64,000 bases of DNA from Lewinellaceae bacterium (GTDB lineage Bacteria; Bacteroidota; Bacteroidia; Chitinophagales; Saprospiraceae), in NCBI GenBank assembly GCA_020636355.1, contig JACJYB010000012.1, positions 62,001-126,000 on the forward strand. Reading direction: 5' to 3'. A program made the translations under genes and the position numbers. Position 1 is the stretch's first letter; each line of letters begins with the position of its first letter. Positions 45,537 to 55,090 of the stretch are shown piece by piece. The notes beneath the pieces are model-generated. The model saw only the letters and a program-made list of their open reading frames with translations. It was not told where the DNA came from and searched no databases.

Positions 45537-46225
45537 CGCTATCTTTTGCTTAACAAGCTACGAATTACGTGTAAAATGCCAGTGTTAAACCCGGCCAACT
45601 ATCATTGCATATTACCCATTGTTTCAATAATTTGAACCGATTCTTCTTTTACGCATTACATTCTAGTCATTTACCATCTATGCTCCGATCATTACTTTTA
45701 ATTTACTTCTCTTTTTGTATCGGCAAAAAGAGAGAAAAACCTCGTAATCCGCAAAACTCACCTTTGTGGTCAGCCGATGTATTCGACGTTCGGTTTTATC
45801 TATTCTTCGCTTGCCCCCTTTTTGACGTCCACCCGCAATCCTCCGTTTTTCAACGGCTGTCATAAAGGGGTGTTTCTGCTGTTCAAACAGTTGCGGCTTA
45901 CAACAAAGCCCAATAGACCGTACCTCGGGCTATGGTTCTGCTCTACCCTGAATGGTTAATGCAATAAATACTAATGTTACACTTAGTTAAATTGCCATTT
46001 CATTAGTAGTGGAGAGGGATTCCGTTCTGTCTCAATATGCTTACACCAATTTAACTTTCGTCAACTTTCATCTTATGCTATGAATGCCGAACGAAGTATG
46101 AGAGACTGACACCATGATATAACATCCCAGAGAGAACGGTAGCATGGTCGTTCGGTTTCATCCCCTACACTGGAGAACGCCCTATTCCTTATATAAGGAA
46201 TAGCGCAGTCCCGTCATCATGAAAT
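45537..46225. other. Intergenic region without a recognisable gene, with two strong palindromes
   Basis: About 690 bp between two minus-strand genes. ORFs at 45605-45865 and 45678-45863 have no credible composition. A hairpin with 10-bp perfect arms TCTCTTTTTG (45708-45717) and CAAAAAGAGA (45724-45733) and a 6-nt loop lies in the middle. The palindrome at 46182-46203 is listed separately. Confidence 0.5.
46182..46203. repeat. Perfect 22-bp palindrome downstream of the membrane protein gene
   Basis: Half-site CTATTCCTTAT followed directly by its complement, with no loop, 22 nt after the stop of the minus-strand gene. There is no T run on either side, so a DNA-binding site or recombination site is as likely as a terminator. 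Confidence 0.55.
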
Positions 46226-46735
46226 TTATTTAAAAATCCGCTTCCACAACAGGCGCCCGGCTATCAACAAGACGATGAGCAAGATCAAAAAGCCGGTGAA
46301 AGGCAAATAAGAGACCACCCAGATGCGTGTTCGGTCAACGATCCAAAGCAAAATCAACACGACCAGGATCATGAGGATCAATCCACCAAGCCGGTCAAAT
46401 CCCGGGATGGCATCGAGTGAAACAAAACGCTTGATGATCCAAAAGGTCAGCAACATGGACAATACCGGCAAAAGCTGCAGGTAAATATTGGCATCCCAGA
46501 TCGACTGACGCTCAAACAGGAACAAATACAGATTGAGCGTCAATGCAAACAAGCCCGGAACAAATGCCAGGTAGATCGTTGCTGAGAAAAGATATTTCCA
46601 GGGGGAAAGGTGGGCTTCGCCACGCGAGAAAATCCCCGACAAAAGGGCGGTCAACGGAACCGCAATAAAATAGAATAACGGGATCTCCGGGTTATGCGAA
46701 CAGATTTGAAAAAAATCGTGTAAAGTCATGCGCAT
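46226..46735 (-). CDS. Small integral membrane protein of unknown function
   Basis: 169 residues from ATG 46735 (MRMTLHDFFQICSHNPEIPLFYF); another ATG at 46729 is equally possible, and the longer frame adds an unlikely leader. Four to five hydrophobic segments (FIAVPLTALLSGIF; YLAFVPGLFALTLNLYLFLF; LLPVLSMLLTFWII; LILMILVVLILLWIV; FTGFLILLIVLLIAGRLLW). No family recognised. It lies downstream of odhB on the same strand. Confidence 0.7.
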   Translation of the reverse strand: MRMTLHDFFQICSHNPEIPLFYFIAVPLTALLSGIFSRGEAHLSPWKYLFSATIYLAFVPGLFALTLNLYLFLFERQSIWDANIYLQLLPVLSMLLTFWIIKRFVSLDAIPGFDRLGGLILMILVVLILLWIVDRTRIWVVSYLPFTGFLILLIVLLIAGRLLWKRIFK

Positions 46736-46867
46736 ACAACAATTAATGGACCAGATGATAGGACCCGTGAACGATAAATAAATGTAAAAAATCCGGAAAT
46801 TACCACTCGAAAAATTACCCCGCACTCCGGTTTTGACCCTAACTGGGCCAGGTAATAGCCGTCTACC

Positions 46868-48103
46868 CTAGATCTTCATCAGCAATTTAACCGGATCTTC
46901 AAGGAGATCTTTCACTTTGACCAGGAAGGTAACGGAAGAACTGCCGTCAATCACCCGGTGGTCGTAGGAAAGCGCCACATACATCATGGGCCGGACCACG
47001 ATCTGTCCATCTACCACCATGGGCCTTTCCTTGATCGCATGCATACCGAGAATGGCCGACTGCGGCTCATTGATGATGGGGGTGGACATGAGCGATCCGA
47101 AGATACCTCCATTGGTGATGGTGAAGGTACCTCCTTTCATTTCCTCCAGGCTCAGATTGCCTTCACGAGCTTTATCAGCCAGTTCCTTAATCCGAAATTC
47201 AATCTCGTGCAATTGCAAGGACTCCACATTATGAACAGGCGGTACGACAAGGCCGCTGGGCGTAGAAATGGCAATGGAAATATCCGCATAATCGTGGTAG
47301 ATGAGATCATCCCCATCGATCATGGCATTTACCTCCGGCATCTCCAGCAACACCTGGGCACATGCTTTGGCAAATAAGGACATGAAGCCCAGTTTGATTC
47401 CATATTTGGCTACAAAACCATCCTGGTACTTTTTCCGCAGTGCCAGGATCCCGGTCATATCGATCTCATTAAACGTAGTGAGCATGGCGGTCTCGTTCTT
47501 TGCAGCGACCAATCGGCGGGCTATCGTACGGCGCATACGGGACATCTTTTTCCGTTCCGCATTCCTGGTGAAAGCAGCAGACGCTGGTGCTGGTACCGGT
47601 GCCGGAGTTGACCCAGCTGGCGCAGAGGCAGCCGGTTCCGGTTTGGCCTTAACGGCATCCTCTTTGGTGATCCTGCCGTCTTTCCCGGTGCCGGTTACAG
47701 TCGAAGGTTCAACACCTTTTTCACGCAACACTTTAGCAGCTGCGGGTGATGGATGACCTGCCGCATAGTTGTCCTGAGCCACTGGTGCGGGAGCAGGCTC
47801 GTTTACAGATATTTTCTCTTCCATGGGTGCCTTTGTTTCAGGACTGGGGCTTGATTCAGCGCTTACGCTGGTATCGATTCGGGCGACCAAAGCTCCTATC
47901 TCCAGGTCATCACCTTCCTGTGCGACCCATTCCAGCTTCCCGGATGCTTCGGCAGGCAGTTCCAGGGTCGCTTTGTCCGATTCAAATTCACAGATAGGCT
48001 CATCCATTTTGACAACTGATCCATTGGCTTTTAACCAATTGGCCAGAGTAACTTCTGTAATGGATTCGCCAATAGCCGGTACTTTAACGTCGATAATGCT
48101 CAT
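46868..48103 (-). CDS. odhB: Dihydrolipoyllysine-residue succinyltransferase (E2 of 2-oxoglutarate dehydrogenase)
   Basis: 411 residues from ATG 48103. Lipoyl domain with Lys44 in [11 protein letters not shown]; Ala/Pro-rich linker; peripheral subunit-binding domain ([37 protein letters not shown]); catalytic acetyltransferase-type domain with [18 protein letters not shown] (His and Asp of the active site). TCA-cycle E2 transferring succinyl to CoA in the cytoplasm. The E1 gene usually adjacent (sucA/odhA) is not seen here; the upstream neighbour is divergent. Confidence 0.93.
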   Translation of the reverse strand: MSIIDVKVPAIGESITEVTLANWLKANGSVVKMDEPICEFESDKATLELPAEASGKLEWVAQEGDDLEIGALVARIDTSVSAESSPSPETKAPMEEKISVNEPAPAPVAQDNYAAGHPSPAAAKVLREKGVEPSTVTGTGKDGRITKEDAVKAKPEPAASAPAGSTPAPVPAPASAAFTRNAERKKMSRMRRTIARRLVAAKNETAMLTTFNEIDMTGILALRKKYQDGFVAKYGIKLGFMSLFAKACAQVLLEMPEVNAMIDGDDLIYHDYADISIAISTPSGLVVPPVHNVESLQLHEIEFRIKELADKAREGNLSLEEMKGGTFTITNGGIFGSLMSTPIINEPQSAILGMHAIKERPMVVDGQIVVRPMMYVALSYDHRVIDGSSSVTFLVKVKDLLEDPVKLLMKI

Positions 48104-48350
48104 AGCTTTTATTTGGTTGGGCAAAATTAGAAAAAGGAACGGTTCCTAACGGCTTTTCCAGGACCCTAAATGCCTCTGGAATGCTGGCTCCCAAACAACC
48201 TGTTAACAAAATCATAATGCGTTTTGTTGTCTGTTCAGATTGATGCAATTGCCCTAATTTTAATTTTTGTTGCTTTTAGGCATCTATTTTCACCTTCCCG
48301 GGTTATAACATTTAGTTTTAAACAAATTAAACATTAAGAATAAAGCCTAT

Positions 48351-48479
48351 ATGACGCGATTGATCTGCCTGATTTTGGCTATGTTGTTGTTACCTTTTGC
48401 ACCTTTTGCAATAAATGGCATTACTGTTCCGGGTGGCGGAAATCCTCCAGTGATGAAATTGTCCAGAAAGAAATGGTAG
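48351..48479 (+). pseudogene. Out-of-frame signal-peptide segment of the DUF5916 gene
   Basis: ATG 48351 opens MTRLICLILAMLLLPFAPFAI, a clear signal peptide, but this frame stops at TAG 48477-48479. The DUF5916 body lies in another frame that is open from 48344 with no ATG before 48473. Reading across, SSDEIVQKEMVAMRIDES in the body frame looks like genuine mature sequence, so a one-base change near 48430-48455 has probably separated the signal from the body. A TAGTTTTA -7-like box sits at 48313-48320. Confidence 0.65.
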
Positions 48480-50827
48480 CCATGCGGATAGATGAATCCA
48501 TCAAAGTGGATGGCAAACTGGATGAGGCGGCCTGGCAGAAAGTAGCCCCTGCCGGGGAGTTCGTTCAATACCAACCGGTTCCTGGCGGCGCTCCATCTTT
48601 TCCCACGGAAGTAAAAATCCTCTACGACGATGTCGCCATATACATCGGGGCTAAAATGCTTGACCCGGTGCCGGATAGTATTTACCAGGAGCTTTCGGAG
48701 CGCGATCATGTGGGCAATTCCGACTGGTTCAACGTCATCATCGACACCTACCGCAGCGGCCTGAATGGCTATGCTTTTGGATTGACTCCCGCCGGCATCC
48801 AGTACGATGCGCTGATCGAAGACAACGGCCGCCGTGACCGCAACTGGGACGCTGTCTGGGAAAGCCAGGCTGTCATCACCGAAGAAGGCTGGATCGCCGA
48901 GATCCGTATTCCTTATTCCGCCCTGCGCTTTCCCAGCCAAAAAGAACAAAACTGGCACATCAACTTTATGAGGGAGATCCGCCGTGTGCGCGAACAGTCC
49001 TATTGGAACCCCATCAACCCGGCCTTTGATCAATTTCTCGCCCAATCGGGCGTATTGGAAGGCATCGTGGACATCAAGCCTCCCATGCGGCTGAGCGCTT
49101 ATCCTTTCGTGGCCGCTTACGCTGAAAATTACCACGACAAGACCGCAACTCCATCTTCCTCGTGGGGTAAAAACATCAGCGGCGGCATGGATGTAAAAAT
49201 GGGTATTTCCGAAGCATTCACGCTGGATATGACCCTCATACCGGATTTCAGCCAGGTCCAATCGGACAACCAGGTCCTAAACCTGTCCCCGTTTGAAGTC
49301 CGTTTTGATGAAAACCGTCAGTTTTTTATTGAAGGCACCGAGTTGTTTAATAAAATGAACCTCTTCTATTCCCGCAGGATCGGTGGAACACCCTTGCATT
49401 ATGGCGATGTCGAAGGTAGTCTGAAGGATGGGGAGATCATCGTCAGCAATCCTCTGGAGACGCCACTGATCAACGCCACCAAAGTATCGGGCCGTACGAC
49501 CAAGGGCACCGGAATCGGTGTTTTTAATGCTATAGTAGGTGGAACCGAGGCCCGTATCCAAACCGCGGAAGGCCAGGAGGTTGCCGTTCAGACTAACCCG
49601 CTGACCAACTATTCCATCCTCACCGTCGACCAGCAACTGCCTTTTAACTCCTTCATCAATCTGACCAATACCAATGTCTGGCGCAATGGCCAGGATTACG
49701 AAGCGAATGTGACCGGGACTGCTTTCCAGTTCAATACCAGAAAACGGACCTATGGCATCGGAGGCCGGGCGGTCGTCAACCAAAAATACTTTACCGATTC
49801 GACCGATTTGGGTTATTCCTATTCCATTAATGCCGAGAAAATCAGCGGTCAATGGCAATGGGGCGCCGGCTACAATGAAGAAGCGCCCAACTACGACATC
49901 AACGACATGGGGTACATCCACAGCCCGAATGAGAAATCCTGGTCTGCGCGCGTTTCGTATTCGGAATTCGAACCCTTCTGGGCTTTCAATCGCGCCGATG
50001 TGCGGGTCAGTACCAATTACCGGCGCTTGAATGAGCCCGATGTATTTACCGATTTTGGAGTTTATTTACGTGCTTTTGCACGCACGAAAAATTTCTGGGG
50101 CACGGGATTAAATATCAACTGGGAGCCGGTTGAGACCTTTGATTATTTTGAACCGCGCACCGATGACTATTCATTGGCTTACCGGTTCCCGCGCAATGTG
50201 TATTTGAGCAGTTTCCTCTCGACCAACTACAACAAACGGCTGGCCTTTGACCTTAATGGCGGCTGGCGATGGTTTGAAGAGAGCGGACGCCAATTCAGCC
50301 ACCTGGGTATCGGCCCCCGCTTCCGCATCAACAACCAGTGGTCCATCTACTGGAATACCACGGCCAGTGTGGCCCAAAACGATATCGGCTATGTGGATGC
50401 CAGCGAAGCAGCAGGAACCATATTTGGCCGTCGCGACCGGACCACCGTAGAGAATCTGTTCCGCTCCAATTTTGCATTTTCCAATACCACCACCCTTTCC
50501 TTCCGCCTGCGGCATTACTGGTCGAAGGTCGCGTATGACCACTTCAGCAAACTGTTATCGGACGGGCACCTGGCTGCTGCGGATTATTCAGCCAGTCAGG
50601 ACGCGAATTACAATGCATTTACCATCGACATGGTCTACCGCTGGCGTTTTGCCCCGGGTAGCGATATATTCCTGGTCTGGAAACAATCGGTCTACGAAAG
50701 CGGTGATGTGCCGGAGGTGAATTACTGGAGAAATCTGCAGGACCTGTATACCAATCCCCTATCCAACAGCTTCTCCATGAAATGCATTTATTTCCTGGAT
50801 TATCAGAATCTGGTGCATAAGTCGTAG
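48473..50827 (+). CDS. DUF5916 outer-membrane protein with CBM9-like N-terminal domain (frameshifted at 5' end)
   Basis: 784 residues from ATG 48473. The N-terminal CBM9-like domain (IDESIKVDGKLDEAAWQKVAP ... WIAEIRIPYSALRFP) is followed by the DUF5916 region (DMTLIPDFSQVQSDNQVLNLSPFEVRFDENRQFFIEGTELFNK), rich in beta strands and probably an outer-membrane barrel. The C-terminus is YNAFTIDMVYRWRFAPGSDIFLVWKQS ... YFLDYQNLVHKS. The family is exported, but this ORF lacks a signal peptide; one is encoded upstream in another frame. Possibly involved in glycan binding; function unproven. Confidence 0.85.
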   Translation: MVAMRIDESIKVDGKLDEAAWQKVAPAGEFVQYQPVPGGAPSFPTEVKILYDDVAIYIGAKMLDPVPDSIYQELSERDHVGNSDWFNVIIDTYRSGLNGYAFGLTPAGIQYDALIEDNGRRDRNWDAVWESQAVITEEGWIAEIRIPYSALRFPSQKEQNWHINFMREIRRVREQSYWNPINPAFDQFLAQSGVLEGIVDIKPPMRLSAYPFVAAYAENYHDKTATPSSSWGKNISGGMDVKMGISEAFTLDMTLIPDFSQVQSDNQVLNLSPFEVRFDENRQFFIEGTELFNKMNLFYSRRIGGTPLHYGDVEGSLKDGEIIVSNPLETPLINATKVSGRTTKGTGIGVFNAIVGGTEARIQTAEGQEVAVQTNPLTNYSILTVDQQLPFNSFINLTNTNVWRNGQDYEANVTGTAFQFNTRKRTYGIGGRAVVNQKYFTDSTDLGYSYSINAEKISGQWQWGAGYNEEAPNYDINDMGYIHSPNEKSWSARVSYSEFEPFWAFNRADVRVSTNYRRLNEPDVFTDFGVYLRAFARTKNFWGTGLNINWEPVETFDYFEPRTDDYSLAYRFPRNVYLSSFLSTNYNKRLAFDLNGGWRWFEESGRQFSHLGIGPRFRINNQWSIYWNTTASVAQNDIGYVDASEAAGTIFGRRDRTTVENLFRSNFAFSNTTTLSFRLRHYWSKVAYDHFSKLLSDGHLAAADYSASQDANYNAFTIDMVYRWRFAPGSDIFLVWKQSVYESGDVPEVNYWRNLQDLYTNPLSNSFSMKCIYFLDYQNLVHKS

Positions 50828-50980
50828 AGCCATTCCTGGATTCACCCGCTGCAAATAATTGGCTCAGAAAAAGTACCTTACAATAAGCTTCCGTCCATCC
50901 TTGGAAAGCTAAAGCCTATCATAGCATTGGATATTCCAGGATATGGGTCATATCTTGAGCCTTTCGATAACGAACCAAAA

Positions 50981-51742
50981 ATGAAATTCTTCCGTAAAAT
51001 CCGGGAAAGCCTTTTAACCGAAAACAAAACCACCCGGTATCTAAAGTATGCGGCCGGTGAAATCATTCTGGTGGTGCTAGGAATCCTGATTGCCCTCCAA
51101 ATAAACAACTGGAACGAAGACCGTAAAGACCAGAAAAAAGCCACGGAGATCTACGCCAACCTGCTCACCTCCCTGATTCAGGACTCGGTGGAGGCGCAAC
51201 GGACGATTGATTTAATCACGCTGAGTTTACAAACGCAAAAGGCATTCATCTCCAACGATTCGCCCCAATATCTGGATGGCCGGTCCCAGGAAGAAATCGA
51301 TCAGATGGTCAGAGCCCTCAGCGGGGCAGTGATGAGCTTCTTCCCCAAAACCGGGGTTTATGAATTAATCACGACCAATAACAGCATGGATATTCTGAAG
51401 TCAGAAAAAATAAAATCATTACTGATCAATTTGTACGACTTTCAATACAAACGGTACGAGAACATCGACGCCATCATCGATCACAAATACCACTACCAGC
51501 TGGGGACATTAATCCGGACAAGGATTGGTCAGATCGGAGAATACAATTCAGCATCTGAATTTCAATTGGTCAGACATGCCGATCCGGAAAAATTACAAGA
51601 ATATTATCCAGAGTTGGTCGCAGAATGCAAAGATATCTTTGGAGCCCTCTCCACGGCCGACAATTACCTGATCCAGATCAGGTCTTCCATTAATGAGCTG
51701 ACCAAAATGATCCGGCAGGAATTGCCCTCGTCCGGCAGGTGA
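50981..51742 (+). CDS. DUF6090 family membrane-anchored protein
   Basis: 253 residues from ATG 50981; the typical N-terminus is MKFFRKIRESLLTENKTTRYLKYAAGEIILVVLGILIALQINNWNEDRK, one membrane anchor followed by a helical periplasmic domain. The C-terminal end (ECKDIFGALSTADNYLIQIR) recurs in a gene fragment at 55540-55662. Function of the family unknown; it is very common and multi-copy in Bacteroidota. Confidence 0.85.
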   Translation: MKFFRKIRESLLTENKTTRYLKYAAGEIILVVLGILIALQINNWNEDRKDQKKATEIYANLLTSLIQDSVEAQRTIDLITLSLQTQKAFISNDSPQYLDGRSQEEIDQMVRALSGAVMSFFPKTGVYELITTNNSMDILKSEKIKSLLINLYDFQYKRYENIDAIIDHKYHYQLGTLIRTRIGQIGEYNSASEFQLVRHADPEKLQEYYPELVAECKDIFGALSTADNYLIQIRSSINELTKMIRQELPSSGR

Positions 51743-51799
51743 TGGTATGCAGGAACCCGTCCGCCGGGACAAGAACAAAATTTACAATCACTTTACGAA

Positions 51800-52258
51800 A
51801 TGAAAAAAATACAATTCGAAATCGTTATCAATGCCTCCGCGGATAAAGTCTACAAGACGATGCTGGGTATCAATGCTATAGACTCCTACAATCAGTGGAC
51901 CGCGGAATTTAATCCCACCTCAACCTATGAAGGGACCTGGGAAAAAGGGTCGAAGATCTACTTCATTGGAACGGACGAAAATGGCAACCGGGGCGGAATG
52001 GTATCGGAAATTGCCGACATCATTCCATTCCGGTTTGTGTCCATTCGCCATTACGGAATCCTGGACGGTGATAATGAAATTACGGAAGGTCCCGACGTTG
52101 AAAAATGGGCCGGCGGGCTGGAAAATTATTCATTCCATGAGCAGGACGGCCAGACGACGGTAACCGTAGAAACCGATGTCGACGGAGACTACCTCGATTA
52201 TTTTAATTCCACCTGGCCCAGAGCGTTGCAAAAGCTGAAGGAGCTGGCAGAAAAATAG
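51800..52258 (+). CDS. SRPBCC/AHSA1-like domain protein
   Basis: 152 residues. START-like fold pattern: FEIVINASADKVYKTMLG, W...FNPTSTYEGTWEKGSKIYFIG, MVSEIADIIPFRFVSIRHYG, and TTVTVETDVD...YFNSTWPRALQKLKELAE. Such domains bind hydrophobic ligands or modulate partner proteins. It follows the DUF6090 gene by 57 nt. Confidence 0.85.
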   Translation: MKKIQFEIVINASADKVYKTMLGINAIDSYNQWTAEFNPTSTYEGTWEKGSKIYFIGTDENGNRGGMVSEIADIIPFRFVSIRHYGILDGDNEITEGPDVEKWAGGLENYSFHEQDGQTTVTVETDVDGDYLDYFNSTWPRALQKLKELAEK

Positions 52259-52396
52259 CTAGTTCCGAACTGATTTTGCCCCGCTACACCCATACTTAAT
52301 ATGTCTATCCAGCCATATTTCAGCCCGCCTTCGCACTTCCCTTTCGGACCCATTCTGGATATGGTAAGAAGGGTTACCCAATTGGGAACTATTATG

Positions 52397-52404
52397 TACC
52401 TTTA
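52397..52404 (+). promoter_or_regulatory. Promoter -7-like box (TACCTTTA) of higBA
   Basis: One mismatch to TAnnTTTG, 14 nt before the higB TTG start, in an AT-rich leader. Confidence 0.4.
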
Positions 52405-52417
52405 GTTGTAAAAGATC

Positions 52418-52711
52418 TTGAGAGTATTATCAAAGAAGATACTACGCGAGTTTTGGACAAAGCATGGTGATGCAGAACAGCAATTGAAAGCATGGTTTGA
52501 GGAAGTGGAGAAAGGTCAGTGGGACACACCTGAAAAGATCGTGGAAGACTTCCCTAATGCGAGGCTAATACCGGGAAACAGAGTGATCTTCAATATTAGA
52601 GGAAATAGATATCGACTAATTGTTCAAGTAAACTACAAATACGGGATGATCTGGATAAGATACATTGGTACTCATCAAGAATATGATAAAATTGATCCTA
52701 TAAAAATATAA
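52418..52711 (+). CDS. higB: HigB-family toxin (mRNA interferase) of a type II toxin-antitoxin system
   Basis: 97 residues from TTG 52418; a TTG is the only start that keeps the conserved N-terminus. Family pattern: LREFWTKHGDAEQQLKAWFEEVEKGQW, ARLIPGNRVIFNIRGNRYRLIVQVNYKYGMIWIRYIGTHQEYDKID. Basic and aromatic residues of the RelE-like fold are present. HigB toxins cut mRNA on the ribosome. The antitoxin follows after 3 nt, in the toxin-first order typical of hig loci. Confidence 0.88.
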   Translation: MRVLSKKILREFWTKHGDAEQQLKAWFEEVEKGQWDTPEKIVEDFPNARLIPGNRVIFNIRGNRYRLIVQVNYKYGMIWIRYIGTHQEYDKIDPIKI

Positions 52712-52714
52712 GCT

Positions 52715-53071
52715 ATGAGACTGAAGCCTATTAGAACGGAAGAGGACTATGACAAAGCCTTGGCCAGATTAGAAGATATATTTGAAGCTGAACCAGGAAC
52801 AAAGGAGGGAGATGAGTTGGAAATACTAGCAATGTTAATTGAAGACTATGAAGATAAGCACTATCCAATTGGCCCACCACATCCTATCGAAGCCATAAAA
52901 TTCAGGATGGAACAAATGGGAATGAAACAACAAGATCTGGCTAAAATACTAGGTCACAAGAGTCGGGCAAGCGAAATTTTAAATAAAAAGCGCAAATTAA
53001 CATTAGAGATGATCCGTAAATTAAACAAAGAATTAAAAATCCCTACAGAAGTGCTTGTTCAAGAATACTGA
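52715..53071 (+). CDS. higA: HigA-family antitoxin (XRE helix-turn-helix)
   Basis: 118 residues. The N-terminal region (LKPIRTEEDYDKALARLEDIFEAEPGTKEGDELEIL) is the toxin-binding part common to this HigA subtype, followed by an HTH (MKQQDLAKILGHKSRASEILNKKRKLTLEMIRKL). It neutralises the upstream toxin and represses the operon. Confidence 0.9.
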   Translation: MRLKPIRTEEDYDKALARLEDIFEAEPGTKEGDELEILAMLIEDYEDKHYPIGPPHPIEAIKFRMEQMGMKQQDLAKILGHKSRASEILNKKRKLTLEMIRKLNKELKIPTEVLVQEY

Positions 53072-53226
53072 TGACAACATGGCGCCATAACGACCATCCC
53101 GCCTAAAATAGAGCTACTAGTAAAGATGAACATAATACAATCAACAATCATCGTAACTTAAGAGGAGTGATAACCTGGCAGGACGGCGGATCCGATCAAT
53201 ACGTTACCTCCATAAAAAGAAAGCTT

Positions 53227-53652
53227 ATGAACACAAAAAAACTCATTATTAGCACGGTTGTAATATTCATCATGTATGTCTTGATGGATCTCACTTTCTA
53301 TGGTCTGTTTGAAGATAAAATGGCAGGAAAAGCGGATCGGCCAGCTTCGGAACAAAATCAACTGTTGCCTTTTATTCTTTTTGGACTATTACTCGCTTCA
53401 TTTCTATTTTCCTATTTGTTTGATAAGTTATCTGATGGGGAAGACAAAATCAGGGAAGGAGCTAAATACGGAATTATTCTAGGGACATTTATGTACTTGC
53501 CCCTGTTCTTAATTTTCTATGCAACGAGGGACACTCGACCGCTTGACGCGTGGTTGATCAATGCAGCCTTTCATATAATCCAATTTGGCATTTTTGGTAT
53601 TGTGGTCGCCTATATCCGAGGGAAAGTCATTATAGATGCATCAGGCGAATAA
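53227..53652 (+). CDS. Small integral membrane protein of unknown function
   Basis: 141 residues from ATG 53227; the preceding 20 codons of the longer frame have no signal character. Four membrane segments: LIISTVVIFIMYVLMDLTFYG, LLPFILFGLLLASFLFSYLF, YGIILGTFMYLPLFLIFYA, AAFHIIQFGIFGIVVAYI. No family assigned. Just downstream of higBA in the AT-rich island. Confidence 0.65.
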   Translation: MNTKKLIISTVVIFIMYVLMDLTFYGLFEDKMAGKADRPASEQNQLLPFILFGLLLASFLFSYLFDKLSDGEDKIREGAKYGIILGTFMYLPLFLIFYATRDTRPLDAWLINAAFHIIQFGIFGIVVAYIRGKVIIDASGE

Positions 53653-53800
53653 GGTTAACTTAACTTATTGAATATAATTCATAATACCTGCATCGCCACA
53701 GGATATTAATACATACGCTTCAGATCCGGCATCGCACTGTCAAAATAGCAGGCATGAGCGAATACATCAAGACTTAAAGGCTTATTGCCGGTCACGGATC

Positions 53801-54179
53801 ATGACCACCCTATCCAAACAGCAATTTATATTGGATCAATTTACCTCAGAATACAACAAGATAAGACCGCAAGAATCCATTAACATGCAAACACCTAGTA
53901 GCATCCACATAATGTCATTAAGAGAATTCCCAACCATGAAAACAGACTACGAATATCCATTTTAAGCATAAAAAGTTAAAAGCAACGCTCAATGGATCCG
54001 GCCGCTAGGGTGGCTACCATTGGTTGTACATCTATAAAGAAGCCATTGGTAAATAACTGACAGTAAAACAAGTGGATAAAACTATTTGGAATGTCTATTA
54101 TCGTAATGTACTTTTAGGATACTTTGATGAAAGTAAATTTGAAAGAAGAGAACAATATCAAAGATTAAATCAAATCTAA
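53801..54179 (+). pseudogene. Decayed IS481-type transposase, C-terminal remnant
   Basis: Nt 53801-53965 encode FILDQFTSEYNKIRPQESINMQTPSSIH...LREFP...DYEYPF, the end of an integrase core. Nt 53966-54179, after stops and shifts, encode YKEAIGK-stop-LTVKQVDKTIWNVYYRNVLLGYFDESKF, the C-terminal tail typical of IS481/IS3-like transposases. The DNA just after it (GTGTCAACTATGTACCC...GTGTAAACCATCTGC, 54180-54217) looks like an IS end. The 5' half of the element is gone. Confidence 0.75.
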
Positions 54180-54217
54180 GTGTCAACTATGTACCCGAAG
54201 AAGTGTAAACCATCTGC
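54180..54217. mobile_element. Probable right end of the decayed IS481-type element
   Basis: GTGTCAACTATGTACCC and GTGTAAACCATCTGC motifs directly after the transposase remnant resemble the terminal repeat zone of such elements. No matching left end was found nearby. Confidence 0.4.
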
Positions 54218-54237
54218 ATTATAATACAGTAAGAAAA

Positions 54238-54759
54238 ATGAAAGGAAATCTTGTATTAAGAAAAATCAGAAGTACAGATTGCAAAAAGATAAGCCAATCC
54301 TTTCAAGAACAAGGATGGGACAAACCAATTTCACAATACGAAAAATACATAGAGCTACAACAGAAAGGGGAAAGAGATATAATAATCGCAGAATTAAATC
54401 AAAAATTTGCAGGCTACCTTACCATAAAGTGGAAATCTGATTATATCCCTTTTAGAACACAGAACATTCCTGAAATTGTCGATTTTAATGTCCTGAAAAA
54501 ATATCAGCGGCTCGGAATTGGGACAAGCCTAATGGATGAAGCAGAAAAAAGAATAAAAAAGATTTCAGAATATGCAGGGATTGGATTCGGAATATATAAA
54601 GACTATGGTGCCGCACAAATTCTTTATATAAACAGGGGATACAAACCTGACGGAAATGGATTGGTGAAAAATTCGATACCCTTAAAATATGGAGAGATAA
54701 TTACTGTCGACGATAGTGTAGTATTCTGCTTAACAAAGAAATTACAAGAAAACGGATGA
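54238..54759 (+). CDS. GNAT family N-acetyltransferase (AT-rich)
   Basis: 173 residues. GNAT pattern: LVLRKIRSTDCKKISQSF, EIVDFNVLKKYQRLGIGTSLMDEAEKRIK (acetyl-CoA binding Q-x-x-G-I-G), and GFGIYKDYGAAQILYINRGYKPDGNG. Strongly AT-rich, and directly downstream of the IS remnant: probably acquired with it. Substrate unknown. Confidence 0.85.
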   Translation: MKGNLVLRKIRSTDCKKISQSFQEQGWDKPISQYEKYIELQQKGERDIIIAELNQKFAGYLTIKWKSDYIPFRTQNIPEIVDFNVLKKYQRLGIGTSLMDEAEKRIKKISEYAGIGFGIYKDYGAAQILYINRGYKPDGNGLVKNSIPLKYGEIITVDDSVVFCLTKKLQENG

Positions 54760-55090
54760 GAACTAGCAAGGACCACATCAGCCACCCTATCGGGTTGGCC
54801 ACTGATTAGCACAAAACCGCAGTACTTCATTCTGACAAACCATCAATCCAAGGATAAAATTCTTTAGATACATTTGACAAGAACTACGTCGACTCCTACA
54901 GTAAACCGTTTGAAGAAAAACGGATATTTGAATGCCAGTAAAATGTCGTGGTTGGCAAATAGGGCAGGCAACCAAGACTTAAGCGGAAGTATGGGCATTA
55001 TAAATTAACTTGTAAAGTTCTACACAAGTTTATTTCATGTAAAACTCCCATGGAGATTCTGGTTTAGAAAAAGCATCGGGCTAACCACAA
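54760..55090. other. Intergenic stretch with no recognisable gene
   Basis: 330 bp. A short plus-strand reading (NSLDTFDKNYVDSYSKPFEEKRIFECQ) looks protein-like but is isolated and too short to assign. Confidence 0.4.

Noticed and set aside
45605..45865. ORFs around the hairpin at 45708
   Set aside because: Hydrophobic and Cys/Phe-rich noise on both strands, with a hairpin inside; no coding signal.
48347..49261. 304-residue antisense ORF inside the DUF5916 gene
   Set aside because: It is the mirror of a well-supported coding region, has no family features and no promoter or start context.
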